A DNA stretch of 50,946 bases, taken from JBBQXY01 sp051004815. Its GTDB lineage: Bacteria; Chloroflexota; Ktedonobacteria; Ktedonobacterales; Ktedonobacteraceae. The notes beneath the pieces were generated by a model. That model was given only the letters and a program-made list of their open reading frames with translations. It made no database searches and was not told the origin of the DNA. Where the stretch lies: the NCBI GenBank assembly GCA_051004815.1, contig JBPCJY010000154.1:1-50946 (forward strand). The letters run 5' to 3'. The position numbers and the translations under genes were made by a program. Below are positions 50,810-50,946 of the stretch, piece after piece; positions within the stretch are counted from its first letter, which is position 1, and every line of letters starts with the position of its first letter.

Positions 50810-50946
50810 ACCCCCTTTCACTGGTAGGTTTTTTGAAGCGCGCCGGTTTCGCCTGTCATTCTGAGCGGCGGGCAAAAGCTCCGTGCGGCCCCAAAAAGAG
50901 AGTCTTGGCTGCGATCAGAAGGAAACTCCACCCCAACCACGCCTTT
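50810..50946. repeat. Family B repeat at the window end
   Basis: TTTCACTGGTAGGTTTTTTG and CGCCTGTCATTCTGAGCGG match the left half of the 22.5 kb element with few changes. The element lies directly after the RAYT remnant and the window ends inside it. Confidence 0.7.

Noticed and set aside
1..50946. CRISPR array suspected from the recurring GGGCGACC palindromes
   Set aside because: The copies are scattered over 40 kb without regular spacing, spacers or cas genes; they behave as dispersed palindromes.

Overview
The window looks like a piece of a Chloroflexota chromosome, most likely from the class Ktedonobacteria. This is inferred from gene content and base composition, not from a marker gene. 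Supporting signs are moderate G+C, several ECF sigma factors, Hanks-type kinases with a proline-rich linker and an extracytoplasmic tail, a bactofilin-like membrane protein, two FtsH copies, many dispersed palindromic repeats and a DUF4352-type lipid/surface protein. No rRNA, CRISPR array or phage structural gene was seen.

Layout. 1-4.9 kb (minus strand): an RlmD-type rRNA methyltransferase, then an ECF sigma / anti-sigma / membrane bactofilin-like operon and a Uma2 nuclease. 5.3-8.5 kb (plus): a membrane Ser/Thr kinase with an EcfT-like membrane protein 2 nt downstream. 8.5-13.3 kb (minus): a four-gene cluster with Hsp20 first, then an unknown protein, a Clp_N / degenerate FtsH-like AAA / double zinc-ribbon protein and a TPR protein. 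This cluster is the strongest candidate for an undescribed system. 13.5-16.1 kb: trehalose-phosphatase, then an IS4-type element whose ends coincide with the dispersed palindrome. 16.1-19.3 kb: GNAT, PAP2 phosphatase, a coiled-coil protein and a hotdog thioesterase. 19.3-29.1 kb: two FtsH genes in the same orientation bracket an aldose-epimerase-like gene, an orphan excisionase-type regulator, minC-minD-minE and a small membrane protein. They also enclose a GT-rich region of about 800 bp with no supported gene and a G-quadruplex motif.

29.5-36.9 kb (plus): a caspase-fold/WD40 protein that lacks the catalytic cysteine, an aquaporin, a 3-hydroxybutyrate dehydrogenase-type SDR, an MMPL transporter and a tandem pair of GlsB/YeaQ-type membrane proteins. 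37.0-39.7 kb (minus): a Tat-signal small protein, a DUF4331 protein and an unrecognised 297-residue protein. 40.1-40.3 kb: two tandem initiator tRNA genes. 40.5-43.5 kb: an Rpn-like nuclease and a DGPF (YCII) protein with its ECF42-type sigma factor. 43.7-45.5 kb: a Ser/Thr kinase pseudogene broken by one frameshift and one nonsense change. 45.65 kb: elongator-type tRNA-Met, touching a PD-(D/E)XK endonuclease gene of the group I intron-associated kind. 46.3-48.0 kb: a PHB-depolymerase-type esterase (apparently frameshifted) with a ribbon-helix-helix regulator and a clear operator-like triplet of half-sites. 48-50.9 kb: small hypotheticals, a TPR-like protein, a DUF4352 surface protein and an N-terminally truncated RAYT transposase followed by repeat sequence.

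Functionally the region mixes housekeeping (rRNA methylation, Min system, FtsH, initiator tRNA) with signalling (kinases, ECF sigmas) and envelope or stress proteins. At least three dispersed palindrome families sit in intergenic spaces. The RAYT remnant at the right end suggests what may once have mobilised one of them.
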